Shown here one piece after another: positions 35,600 to 49,600 of a stretch of DNA of 64,000 nucleotides. Position 1 is the stretch's first letter. Each line of letters starts with the position of its first letter. The DNA comes from Mytilisepta virgata (lineage: Eukaryota > Mollusca > Bivalvia > Mytilida > Mytilidae), in assembly GCA_028015205.1 (NCBI GenBank), contig CM051517.1:41241135-41305134 (forward strand), written 5' to 3'. The translations under genes were made by a program, and so were the position numbers. Under the pieces are notes generated by a model. That model searched no databases. It was not told the origin of the DNA and saw only the letters and a program-made list of their open reading frames with translations.

Positions 35600-35870
35600 T
35601 TTATACCAATCTTGAGATCGCTAAGTACAGGAGATCTTTGGGGATGTAAAATATCGACAAAAGAATACCGAAGTGACAATATAGTGGGAAAAGTCCACAA
35701 ATTCGAAGTCCAAGAAAAAGACAGTCAGGAGAATGGAACACAACAAACAAACGTGACAAGGAAAAATATATGACTAAAAGAATAAAAAACGTACAATAAA
35801 CTAAAAAAAAACAAAAACAAAAAGACAACACAAGACAGTAAAAAAATTCCTACTGAACAGTAGGTACTTT
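35600..35870 (-). repeat. Retroelement 3'-tail-like repeat
   Basis: Read on the minus strand it is T-rich with 'gtgttccattctcctgactg' and 'ggacttttcccactatattg'. The last is shared in form with the fragment at 300-360. The 76-aa hydrophobic frame is repeat-derived. From 35871 to 36357 I see no feature other than a (TA)n run near 36293. Confidence 0.4.
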
Positions 35871-37379
35871 TGGTGAAAACATTCCAACCCATCTTTGCGT
35901 TACTTATTTAAAGTTGTATTTTTACACCCATTCTCACTAAAATTAATGTTTGAGAAATGAAATACAGATTGAGACGAAAAAAAAAATGTTAAAAGTTAAA
36001 ATTATATGTCCCGGGATAAATGTACCTGTATATAAAGGTAGTCATGCAGAATCTATGTACTTATTCAGGCAGTTTATAAAACTATCTATCAAATGCTAAG
36101 GGTTTTTTTTTAAGTTACAAGAGTTAATTATGTTCTAATTCTGAATTGTTCATGTACGTCTTATTTAGTGTCTTTTTACTTTCGCGGGATTGGTTCCAGG
36201 CTATGCCACACAAGCCATTTTGCCTTATCATTATTTATTAATTTTTATACATCTATTTATTTATTTTTTGTTGTTTCCAGTTATTTTTCATATATATATA
36301 TATATACAGGGATCATATAATACTCTCATATACAGTTCCTGGTATATGTTATACATACCTGGGACTGTTATACTATATTAGTAGGGTGTGACTAAACATC
36401 GAGTTCGACGAGTTCGAGTAAGAGTTAAAGTTCGAGTTAGAGTTCGAGTTACTGTTCGAGTTCGAGTTAAAGTTCGAGTTAGCGTTCGAGTTATAATTCG
36501 AGTTCAAGTTAATCTTCGAGTTAACTCGAGATATTGATTTCTAACGTCATTTATCGAGTTCAATTTCGAGTTAAAATTCGAGTTACGGATTAAGTTTAGG
36601 GAGAGGTAGGTAAAAATTACCTGTACACAGGCTTGTAAAAAAAATACCTAAATTTGTTGACACCCCCAAAAGATATCTCCGATTTTTTCAGACCCAGAAA
36701 AATCTTTCATTTTACCCAATAAAACAGGTTAAAACGCTACTTTTTGTCTTTTTGAACGCACCCCAAAAATACCTGCAATTTTTGGGACCCCCAAAAAATA
36801 AAGAAAAATCTAGAAATTTGACCACAAAAAAAATACCACCCCCCCCCCCTTTTGGGATTATTTATTGTGCGTTGATTTTTATTCTTCGCCGTTTAATCAT
36901 CTGGACATCGGATATGTATCAATGAATCTAGATTGGCCGCTTCCTCATGCAGGGCACATGAAACGTTTCCGAATTCGTTTCCTGACGCGTTTTCCTTTTC
37001 TCTTTCTTCATATCTCCCACCAACGAATGTGGAAGAGACATAAATATAGATTTTACTCTTGTCCAATTAATTATGTTCATTATTTCCATAAAATCACAAA
37101 CTGAAAACGAAACCTGCTCCCCAAATGTCCGAAATACGTTTATTTATATATTCAAGCCCCCCCCCCCTTCTTTAAGTATGACGTCCTCCCTAAATCGAAA
37201 TGTGGATTTTGTGTAATTAAAAAAAGTTTTTAAAACCTTCCTTAAAGTAATACGTACATTTAATTGTGAGATTTAAAGTTGTGATACAAAACTATATCCT
37301 TCAAAATAATATAAAAGATGTGAATAGTTTACTGATTGTGTCAGACGAGCCGATTGCATACAATGTTAACAAAAAATCA

Positions 37380-37970
37380 TAAAGGCCATGTGTGCTTTTG
37401 CCATCACTTCTTGTTCGTCATCTGCCGTCGTAAAGATTTTTTTTTAAATCTTACACTCTAGGGTGCCTAGTAGAAAAAAGTGTCAAAAGATGCCGCAAGT
37501 CAAATCACATGGCCTATGTTACTAAATATATAGAGCATATGGGTCAGACAGTAGTTCTTGAAAATTATATTAGAAGAAAAGTCTTTTAGAGAAAATATGG
37601 CAAGGTACAAACGATGAGGAGGGCAAGATCTACTTACGTTTTAATTTTCGTATAAATCGGATTACCCGTCTTGGAGTTATTGCCCATGAATTGTCGATTT
37701 TTAGCTTTGTAGTTTTTTTAAATATAAAAATCTTCTCCTCTAAAACTACTCTGCCAATTGGAACCAAACTTTGGTGGAATAGTCTTTGGGTGGTCCCCTT
37801 TCAACCAAGATAGTTGCCGGAGATAATTATAGAAAAGGGGAAAGGAAATGTTCAAAATCTTTTCCTCTGAAACTACATATATTCTCATTGACATTTTATT
37901 AAAAAATTTAAGATCTGAAATTATTAGCAGATGAAGCACTCTAAAGGTCCACGTAAATATTTTTATCATG
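37380..37970 (+). repeat. Truncated AGCTCACC-type repeat
   Basis: Starts 'ggccatgtgtgcttttgcca', recalling 'ggccatgtgagctattgcca' of the copy at 7546. It continues with the family words 'aaaactactctgccaattgg', 'aaccaaactttggtggaata' and 'gttattgccc'. The right terminus is missing. Nested in the foldback element. Confidence 0.7.
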
Positions 37971-37975
37971 TGCCA

Positions 37976-39643
37976 GTGGCGGATTTAGCGGGGGGGCACA
38001 GGGGGCACGTGCCCTCCCCCCCTCCAGTTGAGGTCACACAAAAAAATTATACGTAAAATTACTAGATACACAGCTTCACATCGTTGAATATGGTCATAAT
38101 TACCAAAGGCAAATTTTAAGAAAGTGACCATAACATGTTATCTATTGTAATGGTTGATTGACACCTAGTTGTGAAAATTAACATGTGTGTAACTTTTTAC
38201 AAATCTGATAATAAAGATAAGAGTTAATGAGATGGAAATGTATCACAGTGCAGAAAGTAAAATTAATTTTCCACCAGTTCCCCTTGGAAGATTTGCAAGA
38301 GTACCCTTCTTATACAATGTCTTAATTACTTATTGATTAATTGTTAGCTGGCATGTATTAATTTGTTTTAAATACAAACAAAAGATTATTAAAAGATGTC
38401 TATCTATTTTTTTAAATTAATATATTTGAAATCCATTAATTGGTTAGTAAAAATATCTGGACTATTTATTTTTTAATTTAAGTGTGTTGTTAGTACAAAT
38501 GGGCATTTACAATATCTAAAAAATCTTTACTACCATCATTGACCATGATGTGTTTAAACTGTTCCGACATATGAGAAGTACATCAACATTTTTTTTTAAT
38601 AATTCTTACATCATAGAGACTTCTGAAATATAAATTTAAAACCTTTAATTTAATAAATTTTCATTTATTTTATTTAAAACTTGAAGATATTAATAACTGT
38701 CAAAAAATTTCTTCTCTCAGTTGATTGTTTTTAGCACCTTGGTGGCCGAGTAAAAGAGCAAAAGTTTGAGATCCATTTTGAAATTTGATACATGTAACGT
38801 CAGAGAATCCAAACTGCACTGTCTACCGAAAATGCAGCCACTTTTAACTTTAAAACTGCCACCTTTCAGTGATTTTGCATGACATTTTTGACGGAACAAA
38901 ATTATTAATTATTGAAAGTCTAACTAATTACTTAATTTGGGTCCCCTTTTCAATTCGCTCATGGTATGTTTTTTAATCAGGGATAAGTTGATGTCATCAC
39001 TTTGGAAATGTTACGGTCTTCATCGCGAATATCGAAGATGATGTTGGACCTGTTCCCACTGTAGTAACATTTCACGCACCTCCATCGATTTGTGACTACC
39101 ACCGGATGGCGGATTGACTTTGTTGAACTTCACGACGGGTGTGGTATACGGAGCAGGAACTGCTTACCCTTCCGGAGCACCTGAGTTCACTTATGGTTTT
39201 TAAAGGAGTTTGTGTTTGTCATTGTGTTTGAGTTTTCAATGTTTATTTGTTGTGCTTGTAGTTGTTCATTTTCCTCCCCGGGTTTGTCGGTCTAGCTATG
39301 ATGAATTGAGTTTTTTTTTTGTTTACTCCTTAGGTGTTTTTATCACCTTTCGTACAATCGCTAATCATACACAGAGACCATGGAGGACCAGAGTTCAAAC
39401 TAAATATCCTGATATTTTGTTCTACAACCTGACAACAGCAGTAAAAATATAATAATTTCATAAGCTTCTGTGACGTTAACCAAAAAGAAGATATGATGCT
39501 GTACCCCCCCCCCCCAACAATAAAAGTCGTAAAATCGTCATTATCCCCCCCCCCCCCCAAAAAAAAACAAACAAAAAAACAAGGGCAGATAATTATTCAA
39601 AATTGTGCCCCCCACTCGTCGACCCTCTGGATCCGCCCCTGTG
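37976..39643. mobile_element. hAT-like termini facing each other
   Basis: At 37976 'cagtggcggatttagcgggg' leads into 'gggggcacgtgccc'. At 39643, read backwards, 'caggggcggatccagagggt' leads into 'cgacgagtggggggcac'. These ends are related and inverted. I see no exact 8-bp target duplication, so they may be two separate remnants rather than one element. No transposase frame lies between them. Confidence 0.45.
38975..39335 (+). repeat. Penelope-like 3'-end copy, 5'-truncated
   Basis: Collinear with the complement of 32240-31880: 'gggataagttgatgtcatca', 'gatgatgttggacctgttcc', 'atacggagcaggaactgctt', 'acccttccggagcacctg', 'cccgggtttgtc'. It contains only the last codons of the reverse transcriptase frame and the tail. 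Orientation is opposite to the longer copy, showing independent insertion. Confidence 0.82.
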
Positions 39644-40469
39644 TGCACTTTTTTGTTGAACAACACTTCCAATTCGTCACTGAATATCGGCATCGCTATT
39701 TGTACAAAAAGTTTGTACCAGGAACAAGGGAGCAACCATTTTTATCAGGGAAGGTGGGTCGGTGAGGGTGGTGGTGGGGGGGGGGGGGAGGTTTAGGGTC
39801 AAATGTTTGATTCTTCCTATATTTTTCGCCGACATTTTGGTCCTGGATTTCTTTTTACGACCTAAATTTTTATTTTCATGTTAGCCAAAACTTTTCTGTT
39901 CGACACAGGTCCTGTATTTTTTTCCACATCTAAGGTGATCATTTCCTTTATTTTGCCCAAAATCCTGATCCTGCCTTTTTATTTCAAATATTATCCTACA
40001 TCCCCTCCCCCTAAAAATCAAATGGTTGCTCCATGACTCGAACGTTAACTCGAATCGTAATTCTAACTCGAAATGTAACACGATAAATGACATTAGAAAT
40101 TAATATCTCGAGTTCACTCGAACTACAACTCGAACTCGAATTATAACTCGAACTCTAACTCGAGCTTCAGCTCGAACTCTAACTTTAACTCGAACTCTAA
40201 CTCGAACTTTAACTCGAACTCGAACTCGATGTTTAGTCACACCCATATTAGTATAATAGTCCCAGTACCTCGCCCAGTACATATACAGTATGCTAAAAAA
40301 TTCGCTGTATTAACTAAGTGTCTCTTTATTAGGCGTTGTGTTTAACAATTAAAAAAATAATTCGTTGTTGCTGTTGTGATAAAAATCAGATTTATTGTAA
40401 TTTTTGATTTGTACTTTCCTTTATCCAAATTCTATTTTTCGACCCTACTTTCGTTTTCATTTCACTTTC

Positions 40470-40607
40470 ATTTTAGATGGGCGTGGTTAGTTTTGCGCAT
40501 GGTCGGGAAACGAAAACTTGTAAACTTCCGACTTCCGTGTTGCGGACGATTTACAACACTGGAAAACTGTTTCGAAGTTTGTTCATCAGTTTATTGAGAA
40601 TTGCAAG
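40470..40607 (+). promoter_or_regulatory. Putative OSTF1 promoter / 5' UTR
   Basis: Just before the OSTF1 start are a GC-box-like 'gggcgtgg' (40479-40486) and an ETS-type 'acttccg' repeated around 40529-40541, in a locally GC-richer stretch. Such sites are typical of TATA-less promoters of broadly expressed genes. Two upstream ATGs (40477 and 40498) would lie in the leader if transcription starts before them; the second frame ends 10 bases before the main ATG. The transcription start is not determined. Confidence 0.4.
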
Positions 40608-43600
40608 ATGTCACGACCTCGACCGGGTAGACCCCCACCACCTGTTCCAAAACCTGGTAAAGCTCTTCATTTGTTATCATAGAACATTGTATTTTAAAAA
40701 TTGTGCATGCACTTTTTCGAAGTTTCCAAGTACAGTTCTGCTCAACATCTGGAGTTTAATCGACCAGGACTAAAGGAAATAAAATATACAAAAACCATTT
40801 CATTGATTTTGTTTAAGACATGTTGAAAATATCCAAAGAAAAAAAACCTGTTTCAGTGTTCTGTAAATTGACAGACAGAATTACTGATCTTTTAGTTTAG
40901 AACTACTGAGTACTGCACAATGTAACGATGTAACGTAGCTACAATAATGTAGCTCCTGTGACACTTTTTGACTCTGCAGAGCTACAAAGCGGTCCCATTA
41001 CTCGTAATGGAACAAAAATAACTTTTACGTATGGCAATAAGATGTCGTGTCTACCTGAAATATCACTAAACTGTATAATTTCCAGCATATTAAATGTAAA
41101 ATTACTTCATTATTAATGTCAGAATCGTTGTTTTGCAGATCTGGTCATTTTGTTGGTTTCAAAATTGTTTTCTTTCCGCCATGACATATATGGTTGCTTT
41201 CGAATGAATGTGAAAATGTTAATATAACTGTGGCCAAATTTATTAGTACAAATCGTGTGCGTGTATAGGGCAAATAGTGTGCAAGTAAAATGTGCATGTG
41301 GTTTATTTCGTTTCACCTTCAACCATGTGTACTGGTATATAAACTTGGGGAGAACAATTTATAAAATAGTATCTATGTCATATTGTTTTATGTATTACAT
41401 GTATTGTATTACTGCTTTACTGGCTTTGTTAAGGGTAGCCAAGAATTCTGACTTTATTTAAAAGACCAAATCAATGTACACGTACAGGCAAGACAATTTT
41501 AGGAATTCATTCTTGTATTGTCCATTTTTGAGATTGCAGAAAACTCTTTTTAAATTTTTTTACCTGTTTATTACAATGTAAGTATTTTATTCTTATTTGT
41601 TATAGGTCAGGTGAAAGTTGTTCGTTCCATGTATCCTTATACTGCTCAACAGGTAATAAGAGTACTTATTCTATAATATATATTTATACTAATAGAAATG
41701 TAAATGTAGCATCAAGTCAATAACAGAGGCAATTGACTTATGATCAGAGAAAATTGATATTGACTTTGAAACCCACGGTATCGTCCAGTGGAAATTAATT
41801 TTGATGTCGCATGCTTTTAAAGCAGCATATGTGCACTGGAGTGGAAGTGTATCACTGTCTGGAGTTTATTTCATCATGACACCTTGTAAACAACGACTGC
41901 AGGAAACACAAAAAAATAATAGAAATTGTAAATTACCAATATGACAACAAACTAAAATCTTTTTATTTGCATTATTGAATAAACCAATAACTGTCTTTTG
42001 ATTCTGTAAATGTGTGGAGTTATTGACTTTTGAAAAACTGTTATTCACCTCGCCCATTAAAAGACAGTAATTATATAATATAGTAAACATGCAACTAATA
42101 TGATACATGTATTACAAAAAGATAGATCTGAGTGGCACCATATTTTAATAAGGAAATAAACAATACCAACAAAATCAATTTTCTGCCAACTATATATAGT
42201 TTGACAAAATAATAATAAGAACAAGAAGATTTTATACTTAGTTAAACATTACAGTATATGTATTGACTCAAAGATCAGTTTTTTCAGTTTTGATTTCCTT
42301 CCAGGTGAGCATAAAAAGGAACATGTAGTTGTCATGGATACTGTTAATAAAATATTTAAAGGGAATATTTGTATTCAAACTACTGTAAATTGAGATATTT
42401 TGGGACAGGGATAATTTGGCAATTTTTGCTAAAAACATGGATGTTAAATTTTGGTATTTTGTGTCAGTATTGTGTTTTATTTTGGCACTTTCAGAAAAAA
42501 AAATAAAGTAAAATAAAGATAAAAGCCCCTATTTGTATTATTTCTAGATTTATATTTGTAGAGGTTCTATAATCTGTAAGGTTTCAGTTGTTTTTCATTG
42601 AATTGTGATAAGATATCCACCAAAGTTTTTAAATTCAGTGAAATTTGTTTTTTATATTTGTGTGTCATTAATTTTAAGCCAACGTTTTAGCTCACCTGAC
42701 CCAAAGGGTCAAGTCAGCTTTTCTCATCACTTGGCATCTGTCTCTGCTGTTGTACGTTAAATTTTACAAAAATCTTCTCTGAAACTATTGGGCCAAATGG
42801 AACCAAGCTTGGCCACAAGCATCATTAGGGTATCTAGTTTAAAAAAAAATGTCCGATGACCCTGCCTGCCAACCAACATAGCTGACATGGCTAAAAATAG
42901 AACATAGGGGTAAACTGCAGTTTTTGTCTTATATCTCAAAAAATAAAGCATTTAGAGCAAAACTGTCGGGGGTAAAAATGTTCATCAGGTCAAGATCTAC
43001 CTGTGATGAAATTTTCAGACGAATCGGTCAACCCTTTGTAGGGTTATTGCCCCTAAATTGCTAATTTTTGTTGAGCCTGCGACGTAGAGATAGTGATTCT
43101 GCGCGGTGGCCGCTGCGTTAACTAACTTCTTAAAAGCTTTATATTTTAGAAGGTGGAAGACCTGGATGCTTTATACTTTGTATATAGATGCCTTATGTTA
43201 CGAAGTTTCCATCTGTCATATGTACATTGTCCTTTACCTCATTTTCATGGTTCAGTGACTACTTGAAAAAAATTTAAGATTTTTTGTAATGTTAATTTCT
43301 CTCTTATTATGAGTAATAGGATAACTATATTTGTATGTGCGTACCTTACAAGGCCCTCATCCCTGTCAGACAGTTTTCAATTGACCTCAACCCCATTTCA
43401 AGGATCAGTGAACAAGGTTAAGTTTTCGTGGTCAAGTCCATATCTCAGATACTGTAAGAAATAGGTCTAGTACATTTGGTGTATGGAAGGATTGTAAGGT
43501 GTACATGTCCAACTGGCAGGTGTCATCTGACCTTGACCTCATTTTCATGGTTCAATGGTTATAGTTAAGTTTTTGTGTTTTGGTCTGTTTTTCGAATACT

Positions 43601-46600
43601 GTACGCCATAGGTCTACTATATTTGGTGTATAGAAGGATTGTAAGGTGTACATGTCCAACTGGCAGGTGTCATGTGACCTTGACCTCATTTTCATGGTTC
43701 AATGGTTATAGTTAAGTTTTTGTGTTTTGGCCTGTTTTTCGAATACTGTATGCAATATGTCTGATAGCATTTACTTTCATTAGTAATACACGACAGGCAA
43801 GACATTTTTGTGTGTCCAGTCTTGTAAGGAAATTTTGCAGTTTTAGGTTATTTCTTATTTTATATTATATTATTATAGATAAAGACAAACTGTATATAGC
43901 AAAAATGTTCAACAAAGTAAGATCACAAATAAGTTAACATGGTCAAAATCATTGATTGACCCCTTATAGGAGTTTTTGCCCTTTAAAGACGGCATCCGAC
44001 GTAAACTTTCCGTTAAAGATCTTCTACTGTGAAATCGCTGGGCCAATTGGGACCAAATTTTGGTGGAATAGTCCTTGGGTGGCCCCCTTTCCTGACTTCC
44101 AACCGACATGGCTGTTGTTACTAAAAGTAGAAAAAAGGGGCGGATGAATTTCAAAAATCTTCTTCTATGAAACTACATGGCCAATTGGAACCAAACTTGG
44201 CAGTAATGGTCCTTAGGAGGTTTTCTTTCAGAAGAATGTCTGATGACCTGGACTGCCAAGATGGTGGCCACAGTCAAACTTAGTTTTACATAGGCCCTAT
44301 GGAAAATTCATTGAAAAATCTTCTTGTTTGAAACTACTTGACCAATTGGAACCAGACTTAGCAGCAATGGTCCTTAGATGGTCCTCTTTCAGAATTTTGT
44401 CTGATGACCATTGTCAACCAAGATGGCCACCTCAGCCAAATTTAGTTTAATATAGGACCCTTTGGGAAAATTCATTTAGAAATCTTCTTGTCTGAAACCA
44501 CTCAGCCAGTTGGAACAAGAGTTAGAAGTAATGGTCCTTACATGGTTCTCTTTTAGAAATGTGTCCATTGACCTGGACTGTCAACCAAGATGGCTGCCAC
44601 AGCCAAACTTACATGTAGTTTAACATAGAACCCTATAGAAAAACCAGCCAAATTGACTGCAACACTTAAATTTTTAGTACAGCTCAAGGTGAAAAAATAA
44701 TTCCAGGTGAGCAATACAGGCTCTTGAGAGCCTCTAGTTTTATTAGGAATTTGATGGAAGTTTCATAATGGAAACAATATAGCACTTTTCCTTTAAATAT
44801 TTCTGGTCACCTTTATTTTAATAATTTAAAGATATATATTCCTGTTCTCATAATATCAGCACAAGGTCAGAATATCACAGGATCACAACTTTGAGACTGA
44901 ATACTTCTCATTTTGAACACGTATCTAAATAATGATTTTAACATGTTTAAGTTGAATGATTCAGTATTCCAAGAAACTAATTTCAGGGAAAAAAATTAAA
45001 TATTTAAATATCCATTTATATCCGTGTGAATAGGTAGGTAAAATTCATTTTGAATTAACCTCTTTCCTTTTATATATTATTACAATACATTTTAAGTGTT
45101 TCTCTTTAAGTAGAGTTTATGTATACATGTATAATATAACTATTAAGATATTAACTATAATTCTTAGAACAACAAACCTTATTAACATTTTTTACAAGAG
45201 AAGTGGACATAATGGGAACAAACCATTGTCACAACAAGATGCATGATTGACAATTAATAAACTAAAATTGTCATTTTAAAGATATTTATGAATTGAATTG
45301 TTTTAACTAGACAAAATTTGATTACAGCAGCGGTAGCCTTTTAACAAAATTAATATTAATCTAAACATTGCAGCTATAATCAATGTAATAACTTTTCCAG
45401 ATTAAAAGAACTTGAAATTATTTTGGAATTTTATTTTTTGGATTTTTTTTATTTTTGTGTGTATAATTTTGGCTCATTTGCAACAGGTGCCAGATAAATC
45501 AAATATTGCCACAGACAAATTTCCCAATACAAATAGTTAAATTCCTGTTTAAAATTCATTTACAGGATAGATCCTCATATAAAATTTTGTCCAATGTATA
45601 GGATTATAATTCTGTTTAGCACTGCGATATTCTTTGATGTATTTTTGTATATTTAGGATGATGAGTTATCTTTTGAAGAAGGTGACACTTTATATATATT
45701 GGACATGCACAGTAGTAAAGACTGGTGGAAGGCAAAGTGTGGCAATAAAATAGGACTGATACCTAGTAATTATGGTAAGATATCAGGCAAAGTAGGGCTG
45801 ATACATAGCCTAGAAGTAATGGTAAAATTACAGACATAGTGTGGCAATAACATAAGATACTTGGTAATTATGATAAGATTAGATATACATGTACCAAGTA
45901 GAGCTGATATACAACCTAAAGGTAATGGTAAGATATCAAAGTGTGGCAGTAATTACAATAAGATATCAGGCAATATAGCTGGTACATAAACTAGAAATTA
46001 TTGTAAGATGTCAAACAAAGTGTTGCAATAAAATAGGAATGATAGCTATTAATTTTGAAAAGATATCAGGCAAAAGTATGGCTGTAAAATAGGACATATC
46101 TATATATAGCTAGTAATCATGGGAAGATGCAAGTCCAAGAGTGACAGGAAAATGGGACAGGTACATGTGCCTAGTAATTGTTGTACTTTATACAGTAAGA
46201 TATCATTCAGTTGTGGCATTACAATAGAACTGATAATCAATTTATGTAATTACATGTATGGTAAGATATCAAGTGAAGTGCAGCAATGATATCTGCTAAT
46301 TATGGTGGTACCACTTAAAAATTGACAATAAAATTAGGAATACATGTACTATAATGTACATGTACGTGCACATGTAATTATGGTACAATGTATCAAAGTA
46401 GGAAGTAATAATGACAATGAGATGTCAAACACTATAGACATAAAAAGGACTGGTCCCAGTGATTGTGGTAAGATACAAAACACGTATCTGGCAAAGTGCC
46501 ATTAAATGAAAAATTTGCAGGAAAATTGCAAGTAATGTTATATATATATATATATATACATATATTAAAAAATATAACAAAATTTGCCCTTCTGCAAAGT

Positions 46601-49600
46601 TTTATAGCATTTATGACAGAATCAGTGAGAAACATTTAAAATGTGTGATTACATGTAGATTGTGAATATAAATGTAAGCTAGTGGCTTAAATTTTGACTT
46701 AAAATCTGAAAAACATTGGATGACCTTTCAGTCATGCAAAATTGATGATTAAAATAATAAAAAAAAGAGTATCTTGGAAGTTAAATTGCTTTGAATATAT
46801 CACCGTTTTCATCACCAGTGACTATTTTGTAAATGACAGAAGGTGTACTAAGATACCGAACCATTTTTATTTACTTAAAACTAGAGTTATTTCTCTTTTA
46901 ATGATGTAAGATTGTTATATATTTTACAGTTGAGTCCAGTACAGAATCAATTGACTACCCATTGCATGAAGCAGCCAAGCGAGGAAATATATCATTTATG
47001 AAAGAATGTCTGTCTAACAATGTGAGTATACAGGGTTGTTGTCAGTTTCGTATTCAAAGGTTTCAAGAAAAGTTGTTTTCATGAGTGGATACAGATGGAG
47101 CTGCATCTGGAATTTTTCCTTGCTCTAAAATCTGATTAAAATATATTAGAATATTTTCATTGAATACATATCCTAAATTAAAGTTTTCATCTCACCTAAA
47201 AACATTTAAGGGAACCCCACTTCAAATGAAATTCCTGTTTCTCGGATTTATTTTCTGCATTTTATTGGAATTCACCTCCTATCCCCACCCCAGATAAAAA
47301 GAGTTACACGGTGTGGAACATATCATATAGTGCTAATAAAATTCAGGTTTGTAATGTAATCAGAGTATTAACTGAATTGATTCAATTCTGTTTTTAGTGG
47401 AATTCTGATTTTTTAATTAAAGATTTTCCACTTTTTCCAAGGCTGTCTGCATTATCCCTGGTATTTAAACTTCAGCTTTAACAAATTGATGATTCCATGT
47501 GGACTTCCTGAATAAAAAAGAAACTGAGCAAAATTGTAGAACAATTTAAATTTCACCTGTTTTCTCATTAATTCAAGAAATTTCAACATAATATGTCAGT
47601 ATAAAAACAGTCTATACATGCATACATTTTAGGAAGATTTTAAATTTAATTGCATTAGTTTTGAAGCAGTTAGAGCTCAAGCTACCCTATGGTATTTATA
47701 GACAGTCAAACTTCGGTAGCTTGAACTCAAATTTCAAGAAAACCACCGATGGCTTGAACCATTTTGAAAGTCCCGTCAATTTGGTCCCAACAATGGTAGA
47801 ATTGTATATTTTACAATTGAAAACTCAAACTCAACAATTAAATGGGCAAGTCTGTTACTTAATATACATACATTTGTACTTACCAGTCTGACAGCTACAT
47901 GTTGAAATTTTCCGAACTTGAACTACACCAACTTGAACTACCGATAAAAGATTTTGAAGGTCCCTTGGAGTTCTAACCATGTACTTTTTACTGTAATTTC
48001 TTTGTGCTTGATAGTAACAGAGAGAAAGCTTGTAATTGGCTTGATTTTCCTTTTGTTTCTTAGGTTTGGTAAGTTTTTCTCTATTTTGAGTGCTATAAAT
48101 AAATTCTATATTTACCAACATTGTACATGTATTATTCATGTATCGATTGTTTAATAGGTATCTGTGAATGGTTTAGATAAAGCAGGTTCAACGCCTCTTC
48201 ACTGGGCAGCACATGGAGGTCATACACAATGTATACAGATGTTACTAGCTATACCTAATTGTGAAGTTAATGTTCAGGTAAAACTATTTTGACAAATTAC
48301 AAGATGTATATGTATGCTATTGATTTCATTTTTACTTCAAAATGTACATAATCTGAAGGTTTAGTTGTTCTATACTCACCTTTGTTTTCTTGGGACTTAT
48401 TGGGACAGATGTATATGTATAATAGAATGTATACATGTATGTATATTTATTTGGGGAAAAAAAATTTTTTCCTTCGACCAACATTCAAAATTTCTTTTGA
48501 GGAACTTTGCAGCAGAATCTTTAATATTGGTCGGATTGGTCAATGCATTCCATTGTCATTGATCAAAGGGAAAGAATTTGGGGAATATTCGTTATGTTTA
48601 TGTTATAAAATTTAAAATGACTTATTGTAGTAAATTAGGAAATTATCAATCTGTCTTTCCAGGGTGCTAATTATTCAGTAAAACTTCAGTCCAATAGACT
48701 GAGAAATATTATATGAGTTTTCCAATTTCTGAAGACTATATATTCCGCTGTTGGGACTGACAAGAAAAGAAGCTTACGGTACACATGGGATTTGAAAATG
48801 GCTGATTTTATTCCATGTGTTTTATGGAATTGCGTTTTTGTCAGTCTTGCTTACTAGTCCATTCCTATAGAGCATTTCCATATTTATTTTATGGTTGGCA
48901 CAATCATCCACATTTGAGTTACTTAAGTTCATGCAACTAAAATTCCACTTTATCACTAAAACCATCTCTTGTTTGATAATATCTTAAAAGTGAAACACAG
49001 AAAGTCATTTTAAACCTATTCAAAAGATGTTAGGATTGAAAAAAAGGTTTCAACATGTTTCCTGTAAATGTACAATTTGAAAAAAAAGACATAATGTTAA
49101 ATGTTATTATATTGAAGTGTATACAATGTAGTTATTTAAAATATCAACAATGACACAGTAGTTAATCAAAAACATCACATTTTTCTGCAGCGCTGCTGCA
49201 GCGAAGATAAGCTTTAGCTTATCTAGCTCATGCTGGCAATAACTTTGTACTGAGCCATCTAACCTCTTTCTATGAATGCTTCCGCATTTTTTACTGTTTG
49301 CTTATTGATACAATGTTTGAAAAAAGTGCAGTATCCACTATCAGTTAAAACTTTAATAAGGATGACTTCAGCTTAGGAGTAATGTACCCCTCTGTTTACA
49401 AAATGTAACTTTTCCTGCGTCTATCTTTTATCTATTTCATTTTTTCTTGGTCGGTATGCAATAGGTCATATCAAATTTCCCTGTTGACAATATAACAAAA
49501 TTCAGTATTTGTCCCGAACATCTGTAAGTCTGCCTTTTTTTAGCATACATTAGTTATTTTTCCAAATTGTATTGATTGAAGATTTTATCATACTGTCGTA

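Larger units (their letters stand above)
36358..40267. mobile_element. 3.9-kb foldback element with CGAGTT-repeat arms
   Basis: The left arm, about 36358-36610, and right arm, about 40013-40267, are inverted copies of one another. Both share 'gggact.ttatac', 'gggtgtgactaaacatcgag', then roughly 20 degenerate CGAGTTCGAGTTA/AAGTT units, then 'ctcgagatatt.atttcta', 'gtcatttatcg' and a final 'agttcgagt'-like stretch. The arms differ at many bases, so the insertion is not very recent. The interior holds other repeats (an AGCTCACC-type fragment, a Penelope-like tail, hAT-like ends) and no transposase. Two frames of 60-80 aa inside the arms encode only Val-Arg-type repeats. Confidence 0.85.

Noticed and set aside
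40100..40282. Frame rich in VRVRVKVRVR
   Set aside because: It lies in the CGAGTT-repeat arm of the foldback element and reflects the repeat only.
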